From an uncultured Bacteroidales bacterium (lineage in GTDB: Bacteria; Bacteroidota; Bacteroidia; Bacteroidales; Bacteroidaceae), in contig CACZUX010000023.1 in NCBI GenBank assembly GCA_902784475.1, positions 1 through 53,060 of the forward strand: a stretch of DNA of 53,060 bases, written 5' to 3'. Below are positions 53,027 to 53,060 of this stretch, piece by piece. Both the position numbers and the translations under genes were made by a program. The notes beneath the pieces were generated by a model that did not search any database, was not told where the DNA came from, and worked only from the letters and a program-made list of their open reading frames with translations. How positions within the stretch are numbered: position 1 is the first letter of the stretch; the number at the start of each line of letters is the position of its first letter.

Positions 53027-53060
53027 TGGAGCTGGAGGGAATCGAACCCTCGTCCAAACA
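53027..53060 (-). ncRNA. ssrA: tmRNA (ssrA), 3' end only
   Basis: The minus strand ends ...GGACGAGGGTTCGATTCCCTCCAGCTCCA. This is the T arm and acceptor half of the alanine-tRNA-like domain of tmRNA (compare the E. coli end GGACGCGGGTTCAACTCCCGCC followed by AGCTCC). CCA is not encoded after the discriminator A. The remaining molecule, with the tag peptide, lies beyond the window. A tRNA is the alternative but the acceptor sequence fits tmRNA better. Confidence 0.85.

Noticed and set aside
53027-53060. Reading the right-edge RNA as a tRNA
   Set aside because: The acceptor strand and T-arm context match tmRNA, and the transcript is followed by its own terminator; the rest is outside the window, so some doubt remains.

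Overview
The window is a stretch of a Bacteroidota chromosome, order Bacteroidales and probably Prevotellaceae-like. Three things point there. Genes are preceded by the Bacteroidota -7 promoter element (TAnnTTTG, most often TATCTTTG) and mostly lack Shine-Dalgarno sequences. Several families are Bacteroidota-typical (DUF4954, DUF5683, DUF3822, the FeoA-FeoB fusion, the FeoB-associated Cys-rich peptide, the parA-parB-DUF5683-MltD-RelA cluster, the atpDCBEFHAG order). Two copies of an intergenic repeat of a kind I associate with Prevotella-like genomes are present. Coding DNA is GC-rich; positions 1-1350 and about 14060-15050 look clearly more AT-rich.

Layout. 1-1354: AT-rich start with the end of a Gly-rich protein carrying an M15-type peptidase domain, and a small exported protein. 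1591-7567: a phosphate-selective-type porin (minus), then DUF4954, a GH51 arabinofuranosidase and CoaX (plus). 7587-11664 (minus): an M16 peptidase in two pieces, an RsbW-like ATPase, FeoAB and a Cys-rich membrane peptide, all tightly packed. 11864-15045: Sel1 lipoprotein, membrane-anchored AraC regulator, outer-membrane barrel. 15046-15660: terminator, repeat, possible small RNA and a BRO-N antirepressor remnant. 15680-18130: flavodiiron protein and LpxB. 18288-23656: parA, parB, DUF5683, a lytic-transglycosylase-like protein and a frameshifted relA/spoT. 23630-30291: MerR regulator, alaS, RecD-like helicase, a membrane protein, DUF3822, rsmD. 30269-38178: MATE, epimerase and NnrD (minus), SGNH hydrolase (plus), then rnr-rpoN-PAP2 (minus). 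38305-39940: broken hemolysin III, a repeat-rich gap and a broken lipoprotein. 39955-48072: cysS and the complete F-type ATP synthase operon (minus). 48176-52936: a shortened PBP4 (minus), then nadB, trkH and a barrel protein (plus). The right edge holds the 3' end of tmRNA (minus).

Most genes are housekeeping: chromosome partition and stringent response, ATP synthesis, tRNA charging, RNA decay, lipid A, cofactor synthesis (CoA, NAD) and iron and potassium uptake. The most striking feature is the density of damaged conserved genes: relA/spoT interrupted by a perfect 32-bp tandem duplication, three genes (M16 peptidase, hemolysin III, lipoprotein) that look internally deleted and out of frame, a PBP4 lacking most of its middle domain, and a lytic transglycosylase without its catalytic Glu. 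This could be real gene decay, phase-variation-like slippage, or an assembly artefact; the sequence alone cannot decide. No CRISPR array, complete mobile element or rRNA operon was seen.
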